Positions 43,190 through 52,500 of a DNA stretch of 64,000 nt are shown here, piece by piece. Within the stretch, counting starts at the first letter, position 1; each line of letters starts with the position of its first letter. This DNA comes from Blautia schinkii DSM 10518 (lineage in GTDB: Bacteria > Bacillota > Clostridia > Lachnospirales > Lachnospiraceae), in NCBI GenBank assembly GCA_000702025.1, contig JNKJ01000014.1:62001-126000 (forward strand). The letters run 5' to 3'. A program made the position numbers and the translations under genes. The notes under the pieces were generated by a model. It made no database searches and was not told the origin of the DNA. It saw only the letters and a program-made list of their open reading frames with translations.

Positions 43190-43582
43190 TTATTTCAAAG
43201 CCCTTTTTAAGTCAGAAATATACTGGGTCTGCTGCTTTTTCAAGTATGCCTTAACAAAGGGCTTCATAATCATCTTCTTGGCGGTTACATCCTCTGTAAA
43301 ATCAATCTCTGTCTCTTCCCCCTTTTGCGTAAAAACGCCAATCCAATGGCCTTTCATATTGTCATTTTCCATATCAAACTCCCAGCGTTTATATGGTTCT
43401 GTGGCAGTGATTGTAAAGGTCGTGGCATAGCCCTCTTTTGTATATTCAACAAAATGCTTTTCGTCTAATACTTCTATCTTACTTAAATCACTTCTCCACG
43501 CATAATTTTCCAAGGAGGTTACGGTTTTCCATACCTTTTGAATATCGCTCTCGAAAGTTGCTTTTATATTTGCTGATGCCAT
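43190..43582 (-). CDS. SRPBCC/START-like protein
   Basis: 130 residues with the pattern of the Bet v 1/SRPBCC fold: N-terminal strand and [17 protein letters not shown], central [10 protein letters not shown] strand pair, and a long C-terminal helix ([19 protein letters not shown]). Such proteins bind hydrophobic ligands; ligand unknown. AGAGGAGAAAACAAAT precedes the ATG. First gene of the operon with the DUF1653 and 90-residue proteins. Confidence 0.75.
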   Translation of the reverse strand: MASANIKATFESDIQKVWKTVTSLENYAWRSDLSKIEVLDEKHFVEYTKEGYATTFTITATEPYKRWEFDMENDNMKGHWIGVFTQKGEETEIDFTEDVTAKKMIMKPFVKAYLKKQQTQYISDLKRALK

Positions 43583-43946
43583 ATTTGTTTTCTCCTCTGC
43601 TATTGCTGTTTCACATTACTTTTCACTTCACACGTTTTACATAATCTTCTCACACAATCATTTCATATACTTGATTCGTTTGTTGCTAAGCACGCATAAA
43701 GATGTTATTCTTTTCATAGACACTAAAAACTTGATTCTGTTTTGATTTTTTGTGTGGTAACTTAACAATACTACGATTATGGCTTACTTACCACCATTTT
43801 TTACAGAAATTATAAAACTAAAATTATAGCTAAAATTATAACTAACATTATAAACCGTAACAGTTGAGGCCAGCCTGAACTGTTATTATAAAACAGACCT
43901 TGGGGGACGTAATTAATATATCACAGGCGAATAGGAGAAGAAAGAT
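43583..43946. promoter_or_regulatory. Intergenic region with tandem AAATTATA repeats and a palindrome
   Basis: Four AT-rich units at 43807-43820 (14 bp), 43821-43832, 43833-43844 and 43845-43856 (12 bp each), consensus AAATTATAACTA. They are followed by a perfect inverted repeat TAACAGTT-N12-AACTGTTA (43858-43885). They sit ~60-140 bp upstream of the isochorismatase gene and look like iterated regulator sites. No gene found. Confidence 0.5.
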
Positions 43947-44462
43947 ATGAAAAAGGCATTATTTGTAATTGATATGCAGGAAATTTGTGTAGGGAAAAAT
44001 CATGCAGACTTTTTTAACTATGAGGAAAATCTTGTCGAAAAAGTAAACAATGTTATAGACAAAAATAAGGAAGAAGTCTTTGTCGTTTATATAAGAAATG
44101 TAATGAAGAAAAACCTTATAAACAAATTAGCGCCATTTCATGCCTATGATGGCAGCCCCGAGGCAGCTTTGGCAGAAAATTTACATAAGGTCTCCGATTT
44201 AGTTTTTGACAAGTACACTGGGGATGCTTTTACGAATGAGAGACTAAAAGACTTTTTAAAAACGAATAATATTACTTGTATTGAAATCGTTGGTGTTGAC
44301 GGCGGCGGATGCGTTTCGGCTACTGCTTTAGGGGCAATTGAAAACGGCTATACCGTTATTTTAAACACTGCCGCAATTGGAACTACTGATAATAAGAAAT
44401 TCCAGAAGAAACGAGATAAGTACTTTCAGATGCTAAAAGAACGTGGGGCCGAATTTATCTAA
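43947..44462 (+). CDS. Isochorismatase-family cysteine hydrolase
   Basis: 171 residues. Catalytic triad visible: Asp in FVIDMQE, Lys in DKYTGDAF, Cys in GVDGGGCVSATALGA. This family includes nicotinamidases and N-carbamoyl hydrolases; substrate not predictable here. ATG follows AATAGGAGAAGAAAGAT. AT-rich codon use compared with the two-component genes downstream, from which 48 bases separate it. Confidence 0.88.
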   Translation: MKKALFVIDMQEICVGKNHADFFNYEENLVEKVNNVIDKNKEEVFVVYIRNVMKKNLINKLAPFHAYDGSPEAALAENLHKVSDLVFDKYTGDAFTNERLKDFLKTNNITCIEIVGVDGGGCVSATALGAIENGYTVILNTAAIGTTDNKKFQKKRDKYFQMLKERGAEFI

Positions 44463-44510
44463 ATGGTAAACATCAGATATGTCCGGTGTGCTACTTAATG
44501 GAGTGGATAT

Positions 44511-45200
44511 ATGAAGAAGATTTTAATTGTGGAGGATGATAGTCTTTTGAACAGAACACTGGCCTATAATTTGGCTTGTGACGGATATGAAGTAACCTCT
44601 GCCTATAACTATAATGATGCTGTGCGGTATTTAAAACAGACCGAATACGACGCGGCTTTGCTGGACATCAACTTGCCGGACGGGAACGGCCTTGACCTTT
44701 GTGAAGAAATCCGGGGCCGGGGGCAGCAGACCTACATCATTTTTATCACTGCCAATGACAAGGAAAGTGATATGCTCAAAGGCTATGAAGCGGGCGGGGC
44801 GGATTATATTACAAAGCCCTTTTCCATTGCGGTGCTATGTAAAAAGGTAACTGCTGTTTTTACCAATATGGAGCTTCGCACACCCCGGCATGATCTGTTT
44901 GATGACGGTGTCTTGAGAATAGACTTTTCTGAACAGTCGGCATCGCTGGCTGGAGAACCATTAGACTTTACACCAAAGGAATACCGAACTCTATTCTTGT
45001 TTGTAAAAAATCCTCGTATCATTTTGACAAAACGGCAGATATTGGGGAAACTTTGGGATGCAGACGGTGATTTTGTGGATGAGCATACATTAACCACCAT
45101 CATCAGCCGTATTCGTAAGAAAATCGAAACGGATAAGCGCAAGTATATCAAAACAGCCTATGGCATGGGTTATCAGTGGATTGGTGGTGAACAAAAATGA
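44511..45200 (+). CDS. OmpR-family response regulator
   Basis: 229 residues. Receiver domain with phospho-acceptor Asp in ALLDINLPDGNG (near 52), acidic pocket VEDD and Lys in TKPFS. The C-terminal winged helix has TPKEYRTLFLF and HTLTTIISRIRKKI. Its stop overlaps the kinase start (ATGA), so the two are translated together. It probably controls the ABC transporter genes downstream. Confidence 0.95.
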   Translation: MKKILIVEDDSLLNRTLAYNLACDGYEVTSAYNYNDAVRYLKQTEYDAALLDINLPDGNGLDLCEEIRGRGQQTYIIFITANDKESDMLKGYEAGGADYITKPFSIAVLCKKVTAVFTNMELRTPRHDLFDDGVLRIDFSEQSASLAGEPLDFTPKEYRTLFLFVKNPRIILTKRQILGKLWDADGDFVDEHTLTTIISRIRKKIETDKRKYIKTAYGMGYQWIGGEQK

Positions 45201-46228
45201 ACATCCAGAAGTTAACTGTCCGCAGGTTTTTAAGAATGATTTGCATAGGTACGGGTCTGACCGCCGCCATTACGCTCGCTGCACTATATCTTCTAACCCG
45301 TGACGGCCGTGTGCTACTCTGCGGTCTGGTTCTTTCTGCACTCTTTTTTGTATGGGGAGCGGTCTTTTTAAAATACTTCCAGCGCAGACTGATACGGTTC
45401 ACAGACAGCCTGTGCCGGACGCTGGACGGCATGATGGACGGAAATGAACGTCCCCAGGTAGATTATGAAGCGGAAACTCTGCTGGCACGCATCAGCCACC
45501 GGCTGGAACGGCTCTACAACACCATGCAGGAAAGCCGAATTAAGGTAGAAGAAGAAAAAGCTGAGCTGCAATCGCTGGTATCGGATATTTCCCACCAGAC
45601 GAAAACTCCCATCGCAAATCTGAAAATGCTAAATGATACTCTGCTGACCCGCACCGTATCACAGGAAAAGCAACGGGAGTTTTTGACTGCCACAGGGAGT
45701 CAGCTTGATAAGCTGGACTTTCTGATCCAGGCAATGGTTAAGACCTCCCGATTGGAAACCGGTGTCATTACCTTAGAGAAAAAAGAGGCTCCCATTGCCG
45801 ATACACTCGCCGCTGCACTTAACGGTGTTCTTGCCTCGATAGAGCAAAAGCAGATTGCCCTTTTTGTAGACTGTCCTGAAGATATTATGCTCGCTCATGA
45901 TGGACGGTGGACCTCTGAAGCCTTGTTTAACCTGTTGGACAATGCTGTAAAATATACGCCTTCTGGCGGGAGTATTCATGTTACGGTACAGGAATGGGAA
46001 CTGTATGTAAAGATTGACATAGCTGACACTGGCCGGGGTATACCGGAGAGCACTCAGGCTACCATCTTTAAGCGCTTCTACAGGGAAGAATCTGTGCATG
46101 ATGTGGAGGGGATAGGTATCGGCCTGTACCTTGCCCGTGAGATCATTACCATGCAGGGCGGTTATATTAAGGTAGTCTCTGAGCCGGGCAAAGGTTCCAC
46201 GTTTTCAGTATTTTTACCAAACCGATAA
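45197..46228 (+). CDS. Sensor histidine kinase, intramembrane-sensing type
   Basis: 343 residues. Two transmembrane helices (about 14-34 and 40-58) with only a few residues (TRDGRVLLC) between them, so there is no extracellular sensor domain. The phospho-acceptor His lies in VSDISHQTKTPIANL, with N box NLLDNAVKYTP, G1 DTGRGIP and G2 GIGIGLYLA. Kinases of this build usually sense through a partner ABC transporter, and one is encoded next. Confidence 0.93.
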   Translation: MNIQKLTVRRFLRMICIGTGLTAAITLAALYLLTRDGRVLLCGLVLSALFFVWGAVFLKYFQRRLIRFTDSLCRTLDGMMDGNERPQVDYEAETLLARISHRLERLYNTMQESRIKVEEEKAELQSLVSDISHQTKTPIANLKMLNDTLLTRTVSQEKQREFLTATGSQLDKLDFLIQAMVKTSRLETGVITLEKKEAPIADTLAAALNGVLASIEQKQIALFVDCPEDIMLAHDGRWTSEALFNLLDNAVKYTPSGGSIHVTVQEWELYVKIDIADTGRGIPESTQATIFKRFYREESVHDVEGIGIGLYLAREIITMQGGYIKVVSEPGKGSTFSVFLPNR

Positions 46229-46229
46229 A

Positions 46230-46265
46230 AAAGCGGTAGTCTGTTTGTGCAGGCTATCGCTTTCT
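46230..46265 (+). terminator. Terminator after the histidine kinase
   Basis: AAAGCGGTAGTCTG / CAGGCTATCGCTTT with a six-base loop, followed by CTCT; imperfect stem. It separates the regulators from the transporter genes, which should have their own promoter in 46,266-46,340. Confidence 0.65.
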
Positions 46266-46356
46266 CTATAATTTCACAAAAATTAGATTTTAGGACATTT
46301 CTGCAACAATTCACGTTTATGATGTACCTATCAAGAAAAGAAAGGCAGGTATTTAC

Positions 46357-47022
46357 ATGAGCATCTTACAAACAACTGATCTAAAGAAATATTATGGAAC
46401 AGAACCGAATATTACGCGTGCTTTGGACGGTGTTACCTTCTCTGTAGAGCAGGGGGAGTTTGTTGCCGTTGTGGGAACCTCCGGCTCCGGCAAGTCCACC
46501 TTGCTGCACATGATGGGCGGGCTGGACTCTCCCACCTCCGGCAGCGTAATGGTGCGGGAAAAGGAACTGGCAAAAATGAACGACGAGCAGCTCACCATCT
46601 TCCGCCGCCGCAACATTGGCTTCATTTTTCAGAACTACAATCTTGTGCCAATCCTGAATGTCTATGAGAACATTGTTCTCCCAGTTGAACTGGATGGCGA
46701 CACGGTTGATCAGAAATTCATGGAGGAGGTAGTGCAGTTGCTGGGCCTGGAGGAAAAGCTGAAAAACATGCCCAACAACCTCTCCGGCGGCCAGCAGCAG
46801 CGTGTGGCTATTGCCCGCGCTCTGGTGACAAAACCGGCTATCGTCCTGGCAGATGAGCCTACCGGCAATCTGGACAGCAAGACGAGCGCCGACGTTCTGG
46901 GGCTTTTAAAGCGCACCAGCGATGAATTTAACCAGACCATCGTAATGATTACCCACAACAGCGAAATTGCCCAGCTTGCCGACCGCATCGTGCGGATTGA
47001 GGACGGCAAAATCAGGGCATAA
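46357..47022 (+). CDS. ABC transporter ATPase (MacB/LolD type)
   Basis: 221 residues. Walker A GTSGSGKST, Q-loop FQNYNLVPILN, signature LSGGQQQR, Walker B VLADEPTGNLDSKT and the H-loop MITHN are all intact. Belongs to the class that pairs with FtsX-type permeases. ATG follows AAAGGCAGGTATTTAC. Permease gene begins 9 bases later. Confidence 0.96.
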   Translation: MSILQTTDLKKYYGTEPNITRALDGVTFSVEQGEFVAVVGTSGSGKSTLLHMMGGLDSPTSGSVMVREKELAKMNDEQLTIFRRRNIGFIFQNYNLVPILNVYENIVLPVELDGDTVDQKFMEEVVQLLGLEEKLKNMPNNLSGGQQQRVAIARALVTKPAIVLADEPTGNLDSKTSADVLGLLKRTSDEFNQTIVMITHNSEIAQLADRIVRIEDGKIRA

Positions 47023-47031
47023 GGAGGTGAC

Positions 47032-49461
47032 ATGATGACTTTACCATTTGAAAACGATACCAGCGCCATTGTCAAGAAGCTGGCGGACAGGAGTATTCGA
47101 GCGGACAAACGGCGCAACATGTTTATCGTCGTAACGATTGCCCTTGCCGCCTGTCTGATGATGTCAATAGCTTTGTATTCTTTTGGAAATACCCATGAAA
47201 TGACCATATGGATGCGTAACCGTTATCAGGCGGCAATTGGAAGATTTGACATGAGTCTGCTGCCGGAATTGAAAAAGGATGAAGCGATTGAAAAAATCGG
47301 TGTTACTGCCAGTGTAACGAACTTACTGTCAGGCAAAAATACCATAAACGTCACCTATCAGGATCGCGTAAATTTGGAACTAATGTCCGTCGAACTCACG
47401 GACGGACGATGGCCGGAACAGGAAAATGAGGTCACGGCTCCGGCCTCCTACCTAAAAAAACTCGGTAAGGAGGCAGTCGTTGGCACAACGATCACACTCA
47501 ACCTGGGAGAGCGTGTCCCGAAAGAATACATTGTGTGTGGTATTACAAAAGACGCTGCCAATAACACTGGCAATGCTTATGAAGTGTTGGTGTCACAGGC
47601 TTTTCTGGATGCCTACTATGCGGACACAAAGCCGTATTATTCGGCCAACCTCCGTATGACAAACAGCAGCGACTTTGAGAACGCAGAACTAAAGCAGCAT
47701 ATTATCAAGCATTTTGCCGCATACGGAATTGAGGAATCACGTATCGCCTTCAGTTCTTCCTACTTTGGCACTTTGGACAATACCTCGCGGGACATTTCGG
47801 TCGTCCTGGGCGTCAGTTTGTTAATCGCAGTGGCCTGTGCCACGGTAATATACAGCCTGTTTTATGTTTCTGTGACAGGAAAGATTAAGGAATATGGCCG
47901 TCTGCGCGTCATTGGTATGACTCAAAAGCAGGTTAGGCTGATGGTACAAAAAGAGAGCTGGAAGCTTTCGCTGCTGTCCATTCCCGCTGGGCTTGCCCTT
48001 GGCAGCTTGATTGGTTTTGCAATCGTTCCGGGCGGCTGGTACTGGCCTAATACAATCAAATGCGCTGTAGTGATTGCCCTGGTGACGGAACTCGCGGTGC
48101 AGGTCTCCATCCGAAAGCCTGTCAAAATCGCATCCTCTGTTTCGCCTATTGAGGCTGTCCGTGTAGCGACCACCACAACTGAAACCGCTATCGAAAAGAC
48201 AAGGAAGCTGTCCAGAAGAATGACACCTGCAGCCTTGGCAAAAATCAATTTTGCCCGCAATCATAAAAAGGTTACCTTGACCTTGGCCAGTTTAGGGTTT
48301 ACCGGGATTTTCCTTATGTGCGCATCTACGATTTTGACTTCTGCTGATCCTGTGGACATAGCAAGACAAAATTTCGTTGGCGGTTACGAGATGAAGATTT
48401 CCTTAAATTCAGAAAGTAATGATCCTACGGTTTCTATCAGCGAAGCATTTGATCAGGTACAGCATAACAATCCACTGAACGATAAATTAACATCACAATT
48501 ACTTGATAATCCATATATCAAATCCGTGACTGTCCTGCAGAGCTGCACTCCTAGTGTCTATTTTCCGGGCAATAGCAATGTTGAGGGTTGGCCCAATATT
48601 GAAGTAGCTGGGCTTTCAAAAGAGTTCATGAAGCAGCATCAGGATGTACTGCTGGACGGCGGCATGGACTATGACGAATTGGCTGCCAAAAACGGTATTT
48701 TAATCGACGATTCTGGCGGGATGGTTACCAAGTTCGGTAAATATACTGCCGCCGTAGGCGATATCATTGAAATTGAAACGGAATCAGGGGAAAAGGTCAA
48801 GTTTACTGTCATGGGGATGGTAGACCTGAACCTGAAAGAATATGCGGGCTTCTATCTTTATGTACCGCAAGAATTGTTATCAGCGATCAGGCCTGCCACC
48901 TCCAATTTCAACTCTCAATATTTACTCAACATAGATATGGAGCATCTTTCTGAGACGGAGGATTATGTCTATGAATTGTGTGGTGACAATCAAAGCTTAG
49001 GGATTCAAGGCATGGAAAATGCGATTTCCTTTAGTAAGGAAACACTGAAAAGCTATCAGAAACCCATTTATGCCCTGGTGATTTTTATCGGTCTATTTGC
49101 ATTGATTAATTTAATCAACACCCTGATGACCAATCTGATTTCCCGCCAACAGGAGTTTGGCGTGATGCAGTCCATTGGTCTGTCTGGTAAACAGCTCGCA
49201 AAAATGTTGCAGGTAGAAAGCGCTTACTATGTGGCGGGAACAATAATAATCACCCTGACGCTGGGAACCGTGGCGGCCTACGCAGCCTGCCGGATGTTCA
49301 GTCAAGTAGGTTTATTGGGAACACTTAAATATACGTTCCCTGTTCTGCATATCGCTGTATTCTTTGCAGCGCTATGCGTAATTGCGGCGGTCTATTCCAT
49401 TTTGGCGATTCGCTATTGCAGAAAACAATCGCTGGTGGACCGAATTAAGACAATGGAATAA
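47032..49461 (+). CDS. FtsX-type ABC permease, two extracellular domains
   Basis: 809 residues. About eight transmembrane helices: TM1 near 26-48, three around 250-360, TM5 near 410-435, three after 680. Two large external domains (about 190 and 225 residues) lie after TM1 and TM5. The C-terminal GVMQSIGLSGKQLAKML motif is the FtsX cytoplasmic loop; a related GRLRVIGMTQKQVRLMV lies in the first half. The duplicated layout is unlike ten-helix BceB. ATG 47032 follows AAGGAGGTGAC; the ATG at 47035 is equally possible. Probably exports or senses an envelope-active compound (inference). Confidence 0.9.
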   Translation: MMTLPFENDTSAIVKKLADRSIRADKRRNMFIVVTIALAACLMMSIALYSFGNTHEMTIWMRNRYQAAIGRFDMSLLPELKKDEAIEKIGVTASVTNLLSGKNTINVTYQDRVNLELMSVELTDGRWPEQENEVTAPASYLKKLGKEAVVGTTITLNLGERVPKEYIVCGITKDAANNTGNAYEVLVSQAFLDAYYADTKPYYSANLRMTNSSDFENAELKQHIIKHFAAYGIEESRIAFSSSYFGTLDNTSRDISVVLGVSLLIAVACATVIYSLFYVSVTGKIKEYGRLRVIGMTQKQVRLMVQKESWKLSLLSIPAGLALGSLIGFAIVPGGWYWPNTIKCAVVIALVTELAVQVSIRKPVKIASSVSPIEAVRVATTTTETAIEKTRKLSRRMTPAALAKINFARNHKKVTLTLASLGFTGIFLMCASTILTSADPVDIARQNFVGGYEMKISLNSESNDPTVSISEAFDQVQHNNPLNDKLTSQLLDNPYIKSVTVLQSCTPSVYFPGNSNVEGWPNIEVAGLSKEFMKQHQDVLLDGGMDYDELAAKNGILIDDSGGMVTKFGKYTAAVGDIIEIETESGEKVKFTVMGMVDLNLKEYAGFYLYVPQELLSAIRPATSNFNSQYLLNIDMEHLSETEDYVYELCGDNQSLGIQGMENAISFSKETLKSYQKPIYALVIFIGLFALINLINTLMTNLISRQQEFGVMQSIGLSGKQLAKMLQVESAYYVAGTIIITLTLGTVAAYAACRMFSQVGLLGTLKYTFPVLHIAVFFAALCVIAAVYSILAIRYCRKQSLVDRIKTME

Positions 49462-49471
49462 CACTTTTCTG

Positions 49472-49510
49472 ACTGGTCGGGGCAGACTTCAACGCTCCGG
49501 CCAGTTTTTT
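49472..49510 (+). terminator. Terminator of the ABC transporter operon
   Basis: ACTGGTCGG / CCGGCCAGT stem followed by TTTTTT. Confidence 0.8.
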
Positions 49511-49563
49511 CAACAGACAAAACCTTCTTAATAGAAACTTTTGTGATAAGTCCATCTGCGTGT

Positions 49564-52500
49564 TCAAGGGCTCCCTTTTTCTTCAGGGAGCTGCCTCGTA
49601 AACGAGTAATGATTTTTGTCACTTCTTTTGATGCTGTACATGGCATGGTCGGCGAAGGCGAGGAGCTCTTTTGCGTTCTGACCATCCCTGGGATAGACGC
49701 TGACCCCAATACTTGCGGTCATTTCAACACACAGGTCCTCTGCAATCCGGAAAGGCTCCCTGATTTCAGAAAGAATCCGTTCGCAGACATGCTGTATCTC
49801 TTCGTCTGCCATAACCCGACTCAACAAAAGAACGAACTCGTCGCCTCCCATACGAGACACGGTATCGCTGCCGCGCACGGCACGTATCAGCCGCCTGGCT
49901 GTCTCCTCCAATACCAGATCCCCCTTTTCGTGTCCATATGTATCGTTGATTTCCTTGAACCCATCCAAATCCATGTAGAGGACGGCAAGCCAATGTCCGT
50001 TTGTTTCTGCCTCCAGGAGCAGCCGGGACAATATTTTATGAAACAGTCTGCGGTTGGGAAGTCCGGTCAGTACGTCGTAGTTTGCCATATGTGCCAACTT
50101 TTCCTCTGCCCGCTTCCGCACCTTGATTTCTTCTTGTAATGCCTTCGTCCTCTCATCTACCAGAAAGCGCAGATGCTCATATAAATAGGCATTTTCGAGA
50201 GAAATGGCCAGCTGTGCCGCAATGGGCATGAGGTTTTCTTTTCTCCGCTGATCAAAGACGCCCGCGGCCAGGTTATTTTCCATGTAGAGGATACCCTTTA
50301 GCTCCCCCTTACTGAGGATGGGCATGCACAGGACCGACTTGCATCGGTTCTCTTGGATATGCATGTCCTTTCCGAAGACCCTGGATTTCTCTGCGTCTTC
50401 CAAAATTACGGCCACCAGTGTTCTCTCCACATATGATACGATGCTCAGCGGAATATTCCGGTCCTCTGCCGGCCGTTTTGATACAATACATACATCCTTG
50501 GCCCCGGAATGCCCCTCCGACTGGATTTCATACCCGGAATCTATCTGACTCAGATAGTAGATATGCTGTGCGCCCGCGCATTCCAGAAGACTGTGGATCA
50601 GCTTTTCCAGGATACCCTTAAGCTCGAGTTCTTCTGAAATGGCCTGGGAGGCCTTCAGCACAGAGCGCATATCCAGCGATGCAGTGGTGCGGATGGACTC
50701 TTCAGACAGCATACCCTGAAGGCTATCGTCCTTCCAGAGCCCCGCCATTTCCGGGTAATCCTGCCGCATCCGGGCACATTTACCCTCCGCTCCCCAATGA
50801 CCGTACAGCCGGTAGGTAACCGTCAGGTAATGCCTGGCCGCCGACTTGGCCCCCAGCTTCTCATAGCGCAGTGCGGTCACATCACAAAGAATGGCATGAT
50901 GGAGGCTTCGGTCATGCTTTTCTGCAGCTTCCAGAGCCTCTTCGTAAAGCTGCAGGGCCTCTCTGGTACAGCCATCGGCCGCTTTACGCTCCGCCTCGAT
51001 CACAAGATAAAGGTGGCCGTAATTGCTATATGCATCGTTGCTGCGTTCCTTCATCCAATCCTGGTTTTCCTTCAGGACACGCAAAAGCTGATGCCTTGTC
51101 TCTGACTCACAATCCCCGTTTTCCAGAATCTGGCAGATAGACAGAGAATACAGGAAATTGTGGAGTGCCACGTTATAAAAGCTGGAGACATACGGCAGAA
51201 GCGGCACTGCTTCTCTGCACAACCGGAAGGCAGTGGGATAATCCCGATAGATTACTGCCGACAAAGCCCGAATAACATGATAATAGCTGATTGCCTGCAG
51301 GTTGTGGGTAAACCGCGTCAAATGGGCTTGCTCGGAAAAATCGTCCCCGTCAAAGCTTCCGGTGAGGGAGAGTTCCCCGCGGACACTCCTGCACAGCTGC
51401 TGAAAGCTTAAAAAACTGCCCAAAGCATGATCGCTGCCTGTCTTCTCCGCAAACTTGACTCCGGCCAGTACCTCGTTCCACAGTTCCTCCACATGTGCCG
51501 CACTATCCATTACCGCCATCATGAGCCCATAATAGCCGTAGCAAGCGTACTCAAAATCTCCCATCTGTGCGTTGCCCTTGATGGATTCCTTTGCATATGG
51601 AATCTCATTGACCACGTCTTCATACCAATGGCCGGTATGCAGGGCAAACATACAGTAGATGGAGTAGATGACCTCCCTGTACTGGTGTTTTTCGGCCAGA
51701 CGCATAGCCGACCTGCCGGCCGCGTAACACGTCCGGTAATCCCTGCGCAGTTCCCCCAGAGGCATCATCAGATTGGAATACATCTGCAGAGCATGTGGAG
51801 TATAGCCATGCCGGAACATGCGCCGCACAGCCGTAAATACCGTCCAGTAGGAATAATCGGGATTAAAGAAAAAGGTCGGGCCGCACAGGCGGCAGAGCAA
51901 TTTACTGATCTCAGCCTCCACCGGGTCTTCGGCTTCTTTGATATTCAGGATATCTTCCGCTCCAAGGGCCTTCCGTTCCTGATAAAAGGATGCAATCTCT
52001 TGCTCCAGGGTCAGCTTAATATTTTCGCCGGGGAAAGTGACTCCCAGTTTTCCAAGCAGGGCGATTCCTATTTCAAAGGCGTCTTCATACCGGCCCCGGT
52101 TGGAGTAACTAGATATCTGCAGGCAGCAGCTGTCTACCAGCTCAGTGGGTTCCGTCACCAGATTACAGAGCATCCCGTAGATCCGGTCGCATTCTTCCTC
52201 TTTAACCAGATTGCACAGCGCCGCATGATATTCCATGTAGATTTTGGTGAGGAACAGACTGTTTTCTGGGCTGTTCAACTCCGTCTGGGAGAGCAGGAGG
52301 TTTAGGTACCGTTCCGCCGTGTCAAAGGCGGATACCAGCCCGCACCGGTGTGCCGTACCCAGCAGGAACTCCTGAATCCGGCGGCGTTCCTCCTGATCCG
52401 CCGCCTCACCAAGCCCCATTGCGTAGTGGTCCGCAATCTCAAACACGCGTTCGTCCAGATCACCCACGGCACGCGCGCGTTCCTCATACCGCTTTCCAAG

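Noticed and set aside
46357-49461. BceAB-type bacitracin exporter
   Set aside because: The permease has eight predicted helices and two external domains instead of ten helices with one, so only a general FtsX/MacB-type call is justified.
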